NCBI GenBank assembly: GCA_016234495.1
Contig: JACRBI010000045.1
Location: forward strand, 1-64,000
Origin: Chloroflexota bacterium
GTDB lineage: Bacteria; Chloroflexota; Anaerolineae; Anaerolineales; Villigracilaceae
DNA length: 64,000 nt
Reading direction: 5' to 3'
The notes under the pieces are model-generated. The model made no database searches, was not told where the DNA came from, and was given only the letters and a program-made list of their open reading frames with translations. Every line of letters begins with the position of its first letter. The first letter of the stretch is position 1. Made by a program: the position numbers and the translations under genes. Below, piece after piece: positions 42,119 to 50,136 of the stretch.

Positions 42119-42571
42119 TTACCTCTTCCAATTTAACATCACTAACCCAGCCAGACAAACAAATATCCCAACGATGTTCACCCACGAGATTTTATCCTTG
42201 AATAAAAAAATCGCCACAGGGAGCAGAATCAGCGACGCGACCACATTGGTCAACACCGCGGCGATTCCCAAATTCCAGCCTGAGCGGTAGACAAGCAGGA
42301 AACCAAATTCAATTCCGACAACGGCAACGGCAAGTCCGAAGCTGGCCCAGTTGAGTTGTTTGAGTTCCGCCGTGATTCCGTTTTTGGCGGGAAAGAAAAA
42401 AAATCCGAGCAGGGTAACGACAAAGGCGGCGGCGTACGTGACCAATAAAGAAACCGTGAAATTGACATTCGCCGGCGTGCTCTTGGCGACAAAATGGTAC
42501 AGCGCGCTGGAGCAGATGGCGAGGGTGATGGAAAAATAAAAGAGGAACATGGGATTTGTCTTTGGTCGCAT
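42119..42571 (-). CDS. Small EamA/DMT-type membrane protein
   Basis: A protein of 150 residues from ATG 42571, or 143 from ATG 42550. It has four predicted membrane helices, with the last ones (GIAAVLTNVVASLILLPVAI, then INIVGIF-like VNIVGIFVCLAGLVML) matching the half-length EamA fold (five helices or fewer, as in small multidrug resistance-type proteins). In polysaccharide islands such proteins can act as undecaprenyl-phosphate-sugar flippases (ArnE/F-like). The repeat immediately upstream leaves little room for a promoter. Confidence 0.75.
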   Translation of the reverse strand: MRPKTNPMFLFYFSITLAICSSALYHFVAKSTPANVNFTVSLLVTYAAAFVVTLLGFFFFPAKNGITAELKQLNWASFGLAVAVVGIEFGFLLVYRSGWNLGIAAVLTNVVASLILLPVAIFLFKDKISWVNIVGIFVCLAGLVMLNWKR

Positions 42572-42586
42572 GGTTAAGTAGTTAGT

Positions 42587-42706
42587 GTCATTGCGAGGGC
42601 GGTGTTCTTCCGACCGACACTTGCGCCGCACTGCGTTTGTTGCAGTGCGGTGAGCAATCTCCTAATCAGCGAGGGATTGCTTCGCCGCTTCGCGGCTCGC
42701 AATGAC
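42587..42706. repeat. Dispersed GTCATTGCGAG...CTCGCAATGAC element, copy A
   Basis: About 120 bp with complementary 11-bp ends and internal words GCAATCTCC and GATTGCTTCGCCGC. Related copies lie at 47,024-47,112 and 61,849-61,943. Here it reaches into the 3' end of the glycosyltransferase gene to its right: the last 14 residues (VIASREAAKQSLAD) and the stop are encoded by the repeat. Confidence 0.85.
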
Positions 42707-44152
42707 ATTAGAATTTAAAACCTTCAAAATAAACTCTGCCGTCCTTTTTCCTGACGTACCGTCAGTAAATGTGATTTCGTCTTCAATGAACTTGCGGCGT
42801 TCGGGATAATCAAGGGATGGGTTTTTCAGGTAGGCATTCAACATGGAACGCAGTTCTTTTTCGTTGTTTGCAACCCGCCCAGCCCTGGCTTCGCGGAAGC
42901 GTTTGTGCGTGGGCCAGTTGCCGATCTCTTTCAGCGAGAGCGAGAATTTATTTTTCTTATTCCATCCGCCGGGGACATCGATCGTTGCGGCAATCATCGG
43001 CGTGTCGTGGACGGCAGTCTCGACCAGCATTGTCGAATAGACCGTCACCACCACATCCGAATATGCCATCATGGACGATTTCTCGTCCATGTCTTCGCCG
43101 CCGTAGTAGCCGAGCGAGCCGCCCAACGCCACAGGCTGGACTACATGCACGTGCGGATATTTCTTCTCCAACTCAAAAACGCGCTGGCGTTCTTCGGCAA
43201 AGATCTTCGGCTTGTCTTGAAAGTGACTTGGGTGCAGGCGGATCAATAACTGCGAAGGCTCTGCCAACGAATCAGATGAAACCAATTTCGCGAGCGCTTC
43301 GATGTTCGGATAGTTCGGCGCAAAGTGTACAAAACTGCTGGCGTACGAGATCAATTTGCGCTTGGGGTCAAGCCCGTGCAGTTTGAAATATTCATCGCGC
43401 GGCATGATCCACTGCTTGCGGAAATATCCGTCATACGAGGGGATGCCGCCAATGTTCACATGCTCGGGATTCCAATCCGAACCTTTGACGAGCTCTTCTT
43501 TTTGCAACTCAGACCAGCAGGTTGCCCATTGCACATCCGCGCCTGAGATGTTGTAACTGGATGAATTGTCCCAGCCGACGATGACGGTCATGTTCGGGAT
43601 TCCGCGCTTGGCAGATTCGCGCAGGAGGTAACGATCCATGCGCCAGCCGGGGGTCGAGGCGATCACCATGTCGGGTTGATACTTTTCAAAGAGGTCGGTG
43701 TACAGGCCCGGGGTAGGCGTGAAGCGGTTCTGCATCAGAATCAAAAGTTTGCGGGCGAAGGAAAAATTCCGCAGGAGGAGAATCATCAGCGCGGAGGGAA
43801 TCCAAATGCCCAAACGGAATTTCCAGCCGTTCTCTGCCCAGACTTCCCAGATGTGGCTGTCCATGGCTTCGGTGTTGATGCGCCACGAGCCGCCAACGCG
43901 GCGCAGGTAGGCGAGCAGCCACTGAAGGCGCGGTTGAATGGTGTTGGCGTATTGAGAGGCTTCTTTTAGTTTCAGGCTCTCAAAAGTAAGTCCGTGTTGC
44001 GAGTTGCGAGTTGCGAGTTTTGTTTTGATTGCGTCATCGGTGAGGACGACAACTTCAATACCCGCAGCCAGCAGTGTCGGGACGACGTCGCTTTGCAGGA
44101 AGTAGATGATTGCCATGCCGTGGTCGGCGGAGATGAAGATTGTTTTGGTCAT
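42662..44152 (-). CDS. Capsule-type glycosyltransferase, GT-B-like
   Basis: A protein of 496 residues. The N terminus (FISADHGMAIIYFLQSDVV) is a Rossmann-type start. The middle has STPGWRMDRYLLRESAKRG and WDNSSSY. The C-terminal domain has LIRLHPSHFQDKPKIF, SYLMSS-like SMMAYSDVVVTVYSTMLVE and a Gly-rich loop, resembling CDP-glycerol or KDO-type transferases. Two parts come from repeats: ATRNSQ near residue 50 (7-bp array 43,997-44,017) and the last 14 residues (dispersed element). The core domains are intact, so activity is likely. Confidence 0.8.
   Translation of the reverse strand: MTKTIFISADHGMAIIYFLQSDVVPTLLAAGIEVVVLTDDAIKTKLATRNSQHGLTFESLKLKEASQYANTIQPRLQWLLAYLRRVGGSWRINTEAMDSHIWEVWAENGWKFRLGIWIPSALMILLLRNFSFARKLLILMQNRFTPTPGLYTDLFEKYQPDMVIASTPGWRMDRYLLRESAKRGIPNMTVIVGWDNSSSYNISGADVQWATCWSELQKEELVKGSDWNPEHVNIGGIPSYDGYFRKQWIMPRDEYFKLHGLDPKRKLISYASSFVHFAPNYPNIEALAKLVSSDSLAEPSQLLIRLHPSHFQDKPKIFAEERQRVFELEKKYPHVHVVQPVALGGSLGYYGGEDMDEKSSMMAYSDVVVTVYSTMLVETAVHDTPMIAATIDVPGGWNKKNKFSLSLKEIGNWPTHKRFREARAGRVANNEKELRSMLNAYLKNPSLDYPERRKFIEDEITFTDGTSGKRTAEFILKVLNSNVIASREAAKQSLAD
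43997..44017. repeat. Heptanucleotide array inside a glycosyltransferase gene
   Basis: TTGCGAG three times without a gap. It is translated on the minus strand as LATRNSQ. 21 bp keeps the frame. Confidence 0.88.
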
Positions 44153-44197
44153 GGAGTTGGGTGGTCATGAGGTCGGGTAGTCTGGTTTCCCTTTACC

Positions 44198-45076
44198 CTA
44201 CCCTCTCCCACTGGAGAGCGAGTGGCTAGGCTTACTAAAAACCAAATGATACCCAATGGCCGCCGGGTTTTTGGCATCTCCAGGCGATTTGACAAATCCA
44301 TCGCCAATAATGGGTTTGAGCAACGACACCAACCCTTCGATCAAGATCAACAAGCCGCGCCCAAGCCAGCGAGAAAGGCGCGGAAGTTTTGGCAGAACCC
44401 AAAAACGCAGGTTGCGGGTCGCTTCACCGAGAAAGAAAATCGGGTCGTAATAGCCTTCGAGCAAAGTCACCTCAAAGCCGTGCTGGCGCGCCATCTTTTC
44501 GAGCGAGTAATGAGTGTAGCGTTGAAAGTCAAACGGAGCCTGATGCACCTTGATCATGAACGGCACGGCCATCACCAGCGAACCGCCGGGCTTGAGCAGG
44601 TACAACAGCGCATCGAGCAATTCGTGGAAATGATAAACATGCTCGAGCACATTCATCAGCACCAGCATGTCAAATGTATTTTCTTTGAAGGGGATGCAGT
44701 CGCCAAAGTCGCAAGCCAGGTCAACTTCGGGATATGGGACAACATCCACCGAGAGATATTTTCTTCCCGAGAAGATTTGGGCGAAATCTCCATGACCTGC
44801 TCCGACATCAAGAATCAACGCATCTTTGTCCTGACCCTGAGCCTGCTCCTGCAAAAATTTCCAATTTGCCTGCCGCCAGGGAGTTCCCTGATCCGGCCCG
44901 CGCTCGACCCGTTCATAGACATGAGCCGTCTCCGGCATGGGAGTGAAGACCGGCCGGCCTTCATGAATGCGGACTTCACGTCCATCACTGGCACAGCGCC
45001 AGAGGTTTTGTTCTTTGATCGAAAATGGTTTTTTGCAATCGGGGCAGACGATCAGGGATGACAGCAATTCGTTCAT
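44198..45076 (-). CDS. SAM-dependent methyltransferase with zinc-ribbon start
   Basis: A protein of 292 residues. The first 35 residues form a Trm112-like ribbon (IVCPDCKKPFSI, LWRCASDGREV). The methyltransferase core follows with ILDVGAGHGDFAQIF (motif I) and LVLMNVLEHVYHFHELL, where NVLEH is the usual motif after the third strand. The C terminus is hydrophobic and basic, perhaps membrane-associated. The last residues SHSLSSGRG and the stop are read from a CTCTCCAGTGGGAGAGGG-type repeat (44,193-44,221). It probably methylates a sugar or an exported glycan end. Confidence 0.87.
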   Translation of the reverse strand: MNELLSSLIVCPDCKKPFSIKEQNLWRCASDGREVRIHEGRPVFTPMPETAHVYERVERGPDQGTPWRQANWKFLQEQAQGQDKDALILDVGAGHGDFAQIFSGRKYLSVDVVPYPEVDLACDFGDCIPFKENTFDMLVLMNVLEHVYHFHELLDALLYLLKPGGSLVMAVPFMIKVHQAPFDFQRYTHYSLEKMARQHGFEVTLLEGYYDPIFFLGEATRNLRFWVLPKLPRLSRWLGRGLLILIEGLVSLLKPIIGDGFVKSPGDAKNPAAIGYHLVFSKPSHSLSSGRG

Positions 45077-45082
45077 GCGTAC

Positions 45083-46021
45083 CTATTTATAGTAGATGTT
45101 GAAGATGGCATTGTACAAGGCCAGCAAAGGTTTCTTGAGGAAGGGCAGTTCCCAGAATCGCTTTGAGGGGGAATCCTGTTTGGGTGATAAATCCGTTTTG
45201 AGCGCGGAAGGAAGCGTGTTGCTCATGTTCTGGGCGTAGCGTTCCACGGGCATTAATCGCAGGTAGCCGGCAGCGTCCATGCGCTCATCCAGTTGACGCA
45301 CCTGACCCATCGGCTTATCCATGTCAAATGGCAGGAACTGCGCCAGCGTGGATTTGTACGCGGTGAATTGCCAGTGACTCGCGCCAAGATAGGCGGGAAG
45401 GTTTTTATATGTGACGCGATAATCGGTGGTGTCGCTATATATCTTTTTCAACTCATCGTCTGAAAAACCAAGAGTGGTGGAAAATTCATAAAACCATTCA
45501 TACGGCAGAATATCTCCCTGCTGGAACTCGGCATTTGACTTTGCCCACGCAATGGAATTTTGCAGAAATTTTTCAGGCGTGCGGAAGGGACGCGCGGTCA
45601 CCATGCCGACATTTGGGTAACCTTCGAGCAGATCCACTGAGGCTTTCAACCAGTTGGGATAAAACAAAACATCCGCATCAGTATAGGCGATGATCTCGCC
45701 GGGCGCGCCTGCCAGCATCACATTCCACGCGCCGCCCTTGCCCATGTTTTTTTCGGAGAGAATCAAATATTGGATTCGCCCTTCTTCTTTTTCTTTCACA
45801 AGGAAATCACGCACTTCGGGGCAGGAGCCGTTATCGAAGATCATCAAGTCAAACGGCAGGCCGGCATCCGTGCGCATGGATTCGAGCGAGGCTTTCAGCA
45901 CATCCAAAGTCTCGGCGTAGAATCCGCTTAGGAAGGGGATGTAGTTCAACAGCGCCACTGTGATCCGCTCCGGGCGGGCGACGTCTTTGACGAACTTGGC
46001 AGGGTTTTGGCCTTTTCTCAT
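45083..46021 (-). CDS. Family 2 glycosyltransferase
   Basis: A protein of 312 residues with the GT-A fold. ITVALLNYIPFLSGF opens the domain, DLMIFDNGSCPEV carries the nucleotide site, and KNMGKGGAWNVMLAGAPGEIIAYTDADVLFYP holds the DxD motif (TDADV) near residue 116. It starts at ATG 46021 after GGAAACG. The next gene upstream is a second GT-A enzyme, with a repeat-filled spacer between. Confidence 0.87.
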   Translation of the reverse strand: MRKGQNPAKFVKDVARPERITVALLNYIPFLSGFYAETLDVLKASLESMRTDAGLPFDLMIFDNGSCPEVRDFLVKEKEEGRIQYLILSEKNMGKGGAWNVMLAGAPGEIIAYTDADVLFYPNWLKASVDLLEGYPNVGMVTARPFRTPEKFLQNSIAWAKSNAEFQQGDILPYEWFYEFSTTLGFSDDELKKIYSDTTDYRVTYKNLPAYLGASHWQFTAYKSTLAQFLPFDMDKPMGQVRQLDERMDAAGYLRLMPVERYAQNMSNTLPSALKTDLSPKQDSPSKRFWELPFLKKPLLALYNAIFNIYYK

Positions 46022-46032
46022 TATCGTTTCCA

Positions 46033-46097
46033 GGTTTGAACGTTGAAAGGTTTGAAGGTTTTCAACTTTCCAACATTCAAACTTTTCAACCTTTCAA
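46033..46097. repeat. Heptanucleotide-type palindromic spacer
   Basis: GTTGAAAGGTTTGAA at 46,042-46,056 and its near complement TTCAAACTTTTCAAC at 46,076-46,090 form a long hairpin of 7-8 bp units. The stop TGA of the gene to the right (46,099-46,101) adjoins it. Confidence 0.75.
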
Positions 46098-46098
46098 C

Positions 46099-47004
46099 TC
46101 ATTTGAATAATTTCTTAAATCGCTTTTTCCATCGCTTCGGACGAGCGATATTCTCAATCATCTTTTCAGGCAGGAAAAAGAAAACAGAACGCAGGATCAA
46201 CTCAAGGCGGCGCGTGAAGCGCAGGGATATCATCTTCGGGCGCACAAGTTTACCATCCGCGAGTTGATGCGTTGAATCCAAAATCGTGTAACGAACATTT
46301 GCCTGCCCCCCCGCGAGGCGGATATTCTCATTCGTGTCAGGATGTTCGTAATGCGGCTTCGCGCCGGGCAGGTGGCTGTAATCGTGGTTCTGATGCACGA
46401 TCATCACCGACGGTGTGCAGTCAATCACAGGCCATTTTTCTGCGCGGGCTTTGTAGATCATCCAGTTATCCCAGCCTGCGCGGCCGATGATGAAATTGGG
46501 GATGTCTTGATAGCAGGATTTTGGAAAGAGGAAAAAATCGCTTCCTGCGGGACGGTGAAGCTGGCCCTGACCATTGACCATTGACCGCAGCCCGCGGCTC
46601 CAGTCTCCCGAAAAATCGAGCGGCGCGGCCACATCCAAATCCCAGCGCTGGCTGAGGAGGACGAATTGCGACTTTTGACTTTTGACCCGCCTTGCCGCTT
46701 CTACAAAATCGGGCATGAGGATCATGTCTGCGTTGATGATGCAAAGTAATTCGCTGTTCGAGTTTTCTCTTGCCAGTTGAAACATGGACGAGATCAGCGG
46801 CGTGCCTGATTCACTGCGAACCACATCCGGCAGATGCTTCACACCCAGTTTGCGGGCGGCTTCGGCAAGACCTTCCTCCTTGCCAAGCAAAATGACTTCG
46901 ACATCAGGCAGCAGAGTCCATGAACGAATTGCGTTGCGCTGAATCATTGCAATGTGCAGGTCAGTAAAAGGTTTGGGGGCGGAAAACAAAGTAATCAGTG
47001 GCAT
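46099..47004 (-). CDS. GT-A glycosyltransferase
   Basis: A protein of 301 residues. ITLFSAPKPFTD and VEVILLGKEEGLAEAA start the fold, and LLCIINADMILMPDF near residue 90 carries a DxD-like NADM motif. GRAGWDNWMIYKARAEKW is the acceptor-side region. Two short stretches come from tandem 7-bp repeats: RVKSQKSQ (46,670-46,690) and SMVNGQGQ (46,568-46,588). These fall in loops between core elements. Sugar specificity is unknown. Confidence 0.82.
   Translation of the reverse strand: MPLITLFSAPKPFTDLHIAMIQRNAIRSWTLLPDVEVILLGKEEGLAEAARKLGVKHLPDVVRSESGTPLISSMFQLARENSNSELLCIINADMILMPDFVEAARRVKSQKSQFVLLSQRWDLDVAAPLDFSGDWSRGLRSMVNGQGQLHRPAGSDFFLFPKSCYQDIPNFIIGRAGWDNWMIYKARAEKWPVIDCTPSVMIVHQNHDYSHLPGAKPHYEHPDTNENIRLAGGQANVRYTILDSTHQLADGKLVRPKMISLRFTRRLELILRSVFFFLPEKMIENIARPKRWKKRFKKLFK
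46568..46588. repeat. Heptanucleotide array inside a glycosyltransferase gene
   Basis: TGACCAT TGACCAT TGACCGC, translated on the minus strand within SMVNGQGQ. Confidence 0.8.
46670..46690. repeat. Second heptanucleotide array in the same gene
   Basis: GACTTTT GACTTTT GACCCGC, translated on the minus strand within RVKSQKSQ, about 80 bp from the other array. Confidence 0.8.
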
Positions 47005-47023
47005 GAGTAATCAGTTATCAGTT

Positions 47024-47112
47024 CGTCATTGCGAGCCGCACTTTGGCGAAGCAATCCCAAGTTATACGGAGATTGCTTCGTCGCAAAGAACAAAACCGCT
47101 CCTCGCAACGAC
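47024..47112. repeat. Dispersed GTCATTGCGAG...CTCGCAACGAC element, copy B
   Basis: About 90 bp with the same ends as the copies at 42,587 and 61,849 and with GAAGCAATCC and GGAGATTGCTTCGTCGC inside. It fills the spacer between two genes and abuts the stop TAA of the cytidylyltransferase gene (47,114-47,116). Confidence 0.85.
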
Positions 47113-47113
47113 A

Positions 47114-47926
47114 TTATTTAAGCGCCCTCTTATCAACGTCCCTGTGCGTTTTGTGTTGAATATCGGCGTTAATTTCCATCAGGTGCGGTTCGTTGTGGAC
47201 AAGGTCAAGCACGTCCTTCCAGGAAAAATCGTCGCGCCCGTCGAAGCGGTCGTAGATCTCGCACATAAAGTCGAGGTCTTCAGCAGTATCCACCGTCCAG
47301 CGGTAGTCGCCGAAATCAGTGGTGTGATGCAGCAGGGCGACCTTGAATCCGCGCGGGGAAATGCCAGTCTGCAATTGGCGGCTGACGTTCGTCAATTCAA
47401 CACCTTCATAAAAATACGGCATGGCATGTTCGCGGTGTTGTAACTCTTTGGCTTCCGCCCAGGTCTTTTTCAGCCCTTCGAAGGTGCAGGCTTCCACATC
47501 AAGGCCGATGGGATAAGTACGAGTCCACGGCGCGGGCAGGCGGTTGCACACGAAATCATATCCGCCATCGAGCAGGGTAGTGACCACATCGTCGATCAAT
47601 TGCGGGTCAATCACGGGGCAGTCTGCTGTGACGCGCACAACCACGTCCGCTTTGGCTTGCAGCGCTGCCTGATAATAACGGTCAAGCACATCAAACAAAC
47701 TGCCGCGGGTGTAGGGAATGCCACTAAAATCGCAGTACTCAGCCACGGGGTCGTCAGATGCGTCTGTCGTCGTGGCAAAAATGACTTCGTTCAGAGTCCG
47801 CGCCCGCGAGGTGCGCGAGAAGACGCGCGTCAACATTGGCTGACCTGCGATGTCTGCGAGGATTTTTCCCGGCAGGCGGGAGGAGGACATGCGTCCTTGA
47901 ATGATGGCTACGATTTTTGGGTTCAT
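47114..47926 (-). CDS. SpsF/PseF-type cytidylyltransferase
   Basis: A protein of 270 residues from ATG 47926, chosen because VAIIQGRMSSSRLPGKIL, the nucleotide-binding start of the SpsF family, follows directly; 64 upstream in-frame residues lie over a repeat. TTTDASDDPVAEYC and VVRVTADCPVIDPQLID hold the metal-binding Asp residues. Family members activate nonulosonic acids or related sugars with CTP. With a PseB-type dehydratase and a PseI/NeuB-type synthase in the same island, a role in pseudaminic or legionaminic acid activation is plausible. Confidence 0.88.
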   Translation of the reverse strand: MNPKIVAIIQGRMSSSRLPGKILADIAGQPMLTRVFSRTSRARTLNEVIFATTTDASDDPVAEYCDFSGIPYTRGSLFDVLDRYYQAALQAKADVVVRVTADCPVIDPQLIDDVVTTLLDGGYDFVCNRLPAPWTRTYPIGLDVEACTFEGLKKTWAEAKELQHREHAMPYFYEGVELTNVSRQLQTGISPRGFKVALLHHTTDFGDYRWTVDTAEDLDFMCEIYDRFDGRDDFSWKDVLDLVHNEPHLMEINADIQHKTHRDVDKRALK

Positions 47927-47935
47927 ATTTTTATT

Positions 47936-47982
47936 GTAGGGGCGACGTTCCGTCGCCCTGGGCAGGAAGACCCTGCCCCTAC
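47936..47982. repeat. GTAGGGGCGACGTTCCGTCGCC palindrome
   Basis: GTAGGGGCG at 47,936 and GCCCCTAC ending at 47,982 frame two hairpins (GGGCGACG/CGTCGCC and GGGCAGG/CCTGCCC). The stop TAG of the gene to the right (47,979-47,981) lies inside the outer arm. Confidence 0.8.
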
Positions 47983-49301
47983 ATCTCCTGCGCCTCGGAG
48001 GGAATCGGCAGCGCTTCGACAAATCCTTTCGCGCGGAATTTTTCAATGTAATCGCGCACCATCCAATAATCAAGACCGACTTGTTCGGCGATCTCAAAGA
48101 CCGAGAGGAGGCCTTCAAAGCGCATCATGATCTTTTCGATGGCGCGGTTGAGCGCCCAGTTCTCGCGCCAATCGACCCACAGGCCGTTGCCGCTGAGAAA
48201 GACCGGGCCGCGGAATGTGCGCTTCGGGATGTAGTTGCTGGCGTAGATGCGGATGATCTGCTCGGCTGTTTCCGCCGCGCCGACCAGCATGTCATCGTGC
48301 ATGATGTCGAGGTTGTCATCGGTGGTGTGATACTCGTCATAGGGCCAGCGGTTAATCGAGATGCAGGGCACATTGACGCCGGGGCCGTTGATGACGCGCT
48401 CGTCGTTGGCGGGCGCGGCGGCGAAGTCACGCTCGTCGTGCGCCGATTTGCTGACGATAAAATTGGTGATGCGGTCGAGCAGGTGCGTATGCTGGCGAGT
48501 ATGATGCCAGGCAATTTTGTTCTTATTGCCCGTCATTTCCATGAAGATGCCGCCGCGCAGATTTTGAATCAGATGTTCATTGTGCGAGAGATACACGATC
48601 GTGCCAATGGTTTCTGGTCCAAACCAAAAGCGGACACTCATCGAGCCGGCGGGCAGCGGATTCTCCGCGAGTCGGCGCGCCAACTCAATCGCGCTGACGA
48701 CGCCCGCGCCGTCGTCATTGGCTTGCATAGGGTGACAGGTATGCGCCTGCACGATGATCTCCCCCGCGCCGCTCGGTCCGCCTTCGGGGTGGATGACCGC
48801 GGTCGCCATTTTGAATCCCTGCTTGGGGTCGGTGACAAATTCAGACTTGATGACTGCACGATATTTTTTGTCGCGCGGGAGTTTGTCGAAGACATTTTTC
48901 GACAGGCAGAATCCCCAACTGCGGTCGTAATATTTGAACACCCACGGAATGGCGTGCGGACGTTTCTCGTTGAAATATAAATGCGGCTGGAGTTCTTCGA
49001 ACGAAAGTGTCTCGTCAACAGGCAGGGAATACGAAACGATGTGCAGCGGATTATTTTTGAAATCCACCACACGCTCGCCGCCCTCGACCTCCAGGTATGC
49101 CTCGTGGACAACGTAGCGCTCGGGCACATACCATGTCCATGCCTTTTCGAGCGGAGCGTAGGTCTCGATGGTGTAGTTGGATGAGTCAGGCATGTAACTG
49201 CCGACAATTTCAAGTGTCGTGTCGTGGTCGTCAGATGCCAGAGTTCTGTGTAATGGAAAAAATTCAGCCAATACCGACTTCAACGATGTATAAGTCTTCA
49301 T
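47979..49301 (-). CDS. DUF4910/M28-like aminopeptidase-fold protein with winged helix
   Basis: A protein of 440 residues. The M28-type core has metal-ligand motifs IIVQAHTCHPMQANDDGAG, FWFGPETIG and YDEYHTTDDNLD. The C-terminal 70 residues form a winged-helix-like domain (FEIAEQVGLDYWMVRDYIEKF). Family members occur in polysaccharide clusters and may hydrolyse amide bonds in sugar precursors rather than peptides. GAGGA precedes the ATG. The next gene encodes an AAC(3)-type acetyltransferase, a natural opposite number. Confidence 0.82.
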   Translation of the reverse strand: MKTYTSLKSVLAEFFPLHRTLASDDHDTTLEIVGSYMPDSSNYTIETYAPLEKAWTWYVPERYVVHEAYLEVEGGERVVDFKNNPLHIVSYSLPVDETLSFEELQPHLYFNEKRPHAIPWVFKYYDRSWGFCLSKNVFDKLPRDKKYRAVIKSEFVTDPKQGFKMATAVIHPEGGPSGAGEIIVQAHTCHPMQANDDGAGVVSAIELARRLAENPLPAGSMSVRFWFGPETIGTIVYLSHNEHLIQNLRGGIFMEMTGNKNKIAWHHTRQHTHLLDRITNFIVSKSAHDERDFAAAPANDERVINGPGVNVPCISINRWPYDEYHTTDDNLDIMHDDMLVGAAETAEQIIRIYASNYIPKRTFRGPVFLSGNGLWVDWRENWALNRAIEKIMMRFEGLLSVFEIAEQVGLDYWMVRDYIEKFRAKGFVEALPIPSEAQEM

Positions 49302-49345
49302 CTCGTAATTCCTCGTTTACCTGTTTACTTGTTTACAACCAAGCA

Positions 49346-49373
49346 CCAATTACAAATTACCAATCTCTAATAC
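49346..49373. repeat. Heptanucleotide array at the end of the acetyltransferase gene
   Basis: CCAATTA CAAATTA CCAATCT CTAATAC in 7-bp register. The stop of the acetyltransferase gene (CTA at 49,367-49,369, read as TAG) is the first triplet of the last unit. Confidence 0.85.
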
Positions 49374-50125
49374 TTCGGCTCTTCAATATAATGCAATTTC
49401 TCCGGGTGTTCGCGCACAATGACCGACATATTATCGTAAAAATCATTCGCCGTCGCAAAATGGACTTTCGCCGCGCCGACCTGAATCTCCTTGATGACGC
49501 CCGCCGCAAGCAGCTCGTCCATGCCGGGGTTGATGTATGTCTTCACGCGATCGTTGTTGCGCACGAACATCGAATATAACTTGATGCGCGGCTTGCGGTC
49601 ATAGCCCATGTAAATCCCGGAAAACTCCTTCACGCGCCGATAGTCACAGCCCACGTTATATTCAATGTAATGATGCATTGAGAAGGTGCTGTTGAAATCC
49701 AGCCCGATGCTGACGATCGTGCCATTAATTTTATGGAACAACGCAAATGCAGAGTTCGGGCCGTAGGCTTCCACATCGTCAGCTTTGGAAAATTCATCCG
49801 CGCGGGCGCCCAAAGCGGAGAAACTGTAAATCGGATGCGGAGTCCGCTTTACGTTAGGACGGAGGCGCGCAATCTCTGTGATGGCACCCATTTTCGACGG
49901 CGTTTCCAGCACATCAAAATAGTGTGTCTCCGTCCACGATTGAAAATTAAACGCAGGGAACATCACCGTGCCGTTCTTCCCAACCAACTCGCGCATCACA
50001 TCAATGACCGTATCCGCGCCGCCCTCCACGCCGCCGAGCGATTTATAGGATGTGTGAACAACAATCGTGTCGCTTTCGATTTTTATTTTTCCAAAGCCGT
50101 CGAGCAAATCTTTTTTCGTGAGCAT
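49367..50125 (-). CDS. AAC(3)-family N-acetyltransferase
   Basis: A protein of 252 residues from ATG 50125 after AAAGGA; longer frames start inside the next gene. VHTSYKSLGGVEGGADTVID and GTVMFPAFNFQSWTE match the aminoglycoside 3-N-acetyltransferase fold, and FSMHHYIEYNVGCDYRR contains the conserved His region. In polysaccharide islands this family acetylates amino sugars rather than antibiotics. With NeuB- and PseB-type genes near, it could add the N-acetyl group of a nonulosonic acid precursor. Confidence 0.88.
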   Translation of the reverse strand: MLTKKDLLDGFGKIKIESDTIVVHTSYKSLGGVEGGADTVIDVMRELVGKNGTVMFPAFNFQSWTETHYFDVLETPSKMGAITEIARLRPNVKRTPHPIYSFSALGARADEFSKADDVEAYGPNSAFALFHKINGTIVSIGLDFNSTFSMHHYIEYNVGCDYRRVKEFSGIYMGYDRKPRIKLYSMFVRNNDRVKTYINPGMDELLAAGVIKEIQVGAAKVHFATANDFYDNMSVIVREHPEKLHYIEEPKY

Positions 50126-50136
50126 GATTTTCCTTT

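Noticed and set aside
44222-45061. Long plus-strand open frames opposite the polysaccharide genes, including 44,222-45,061 and 48,081-48,980
   Set aside because: They are antisense shadows of well-supported minus-strand genes and lack domains or ribosome sites.
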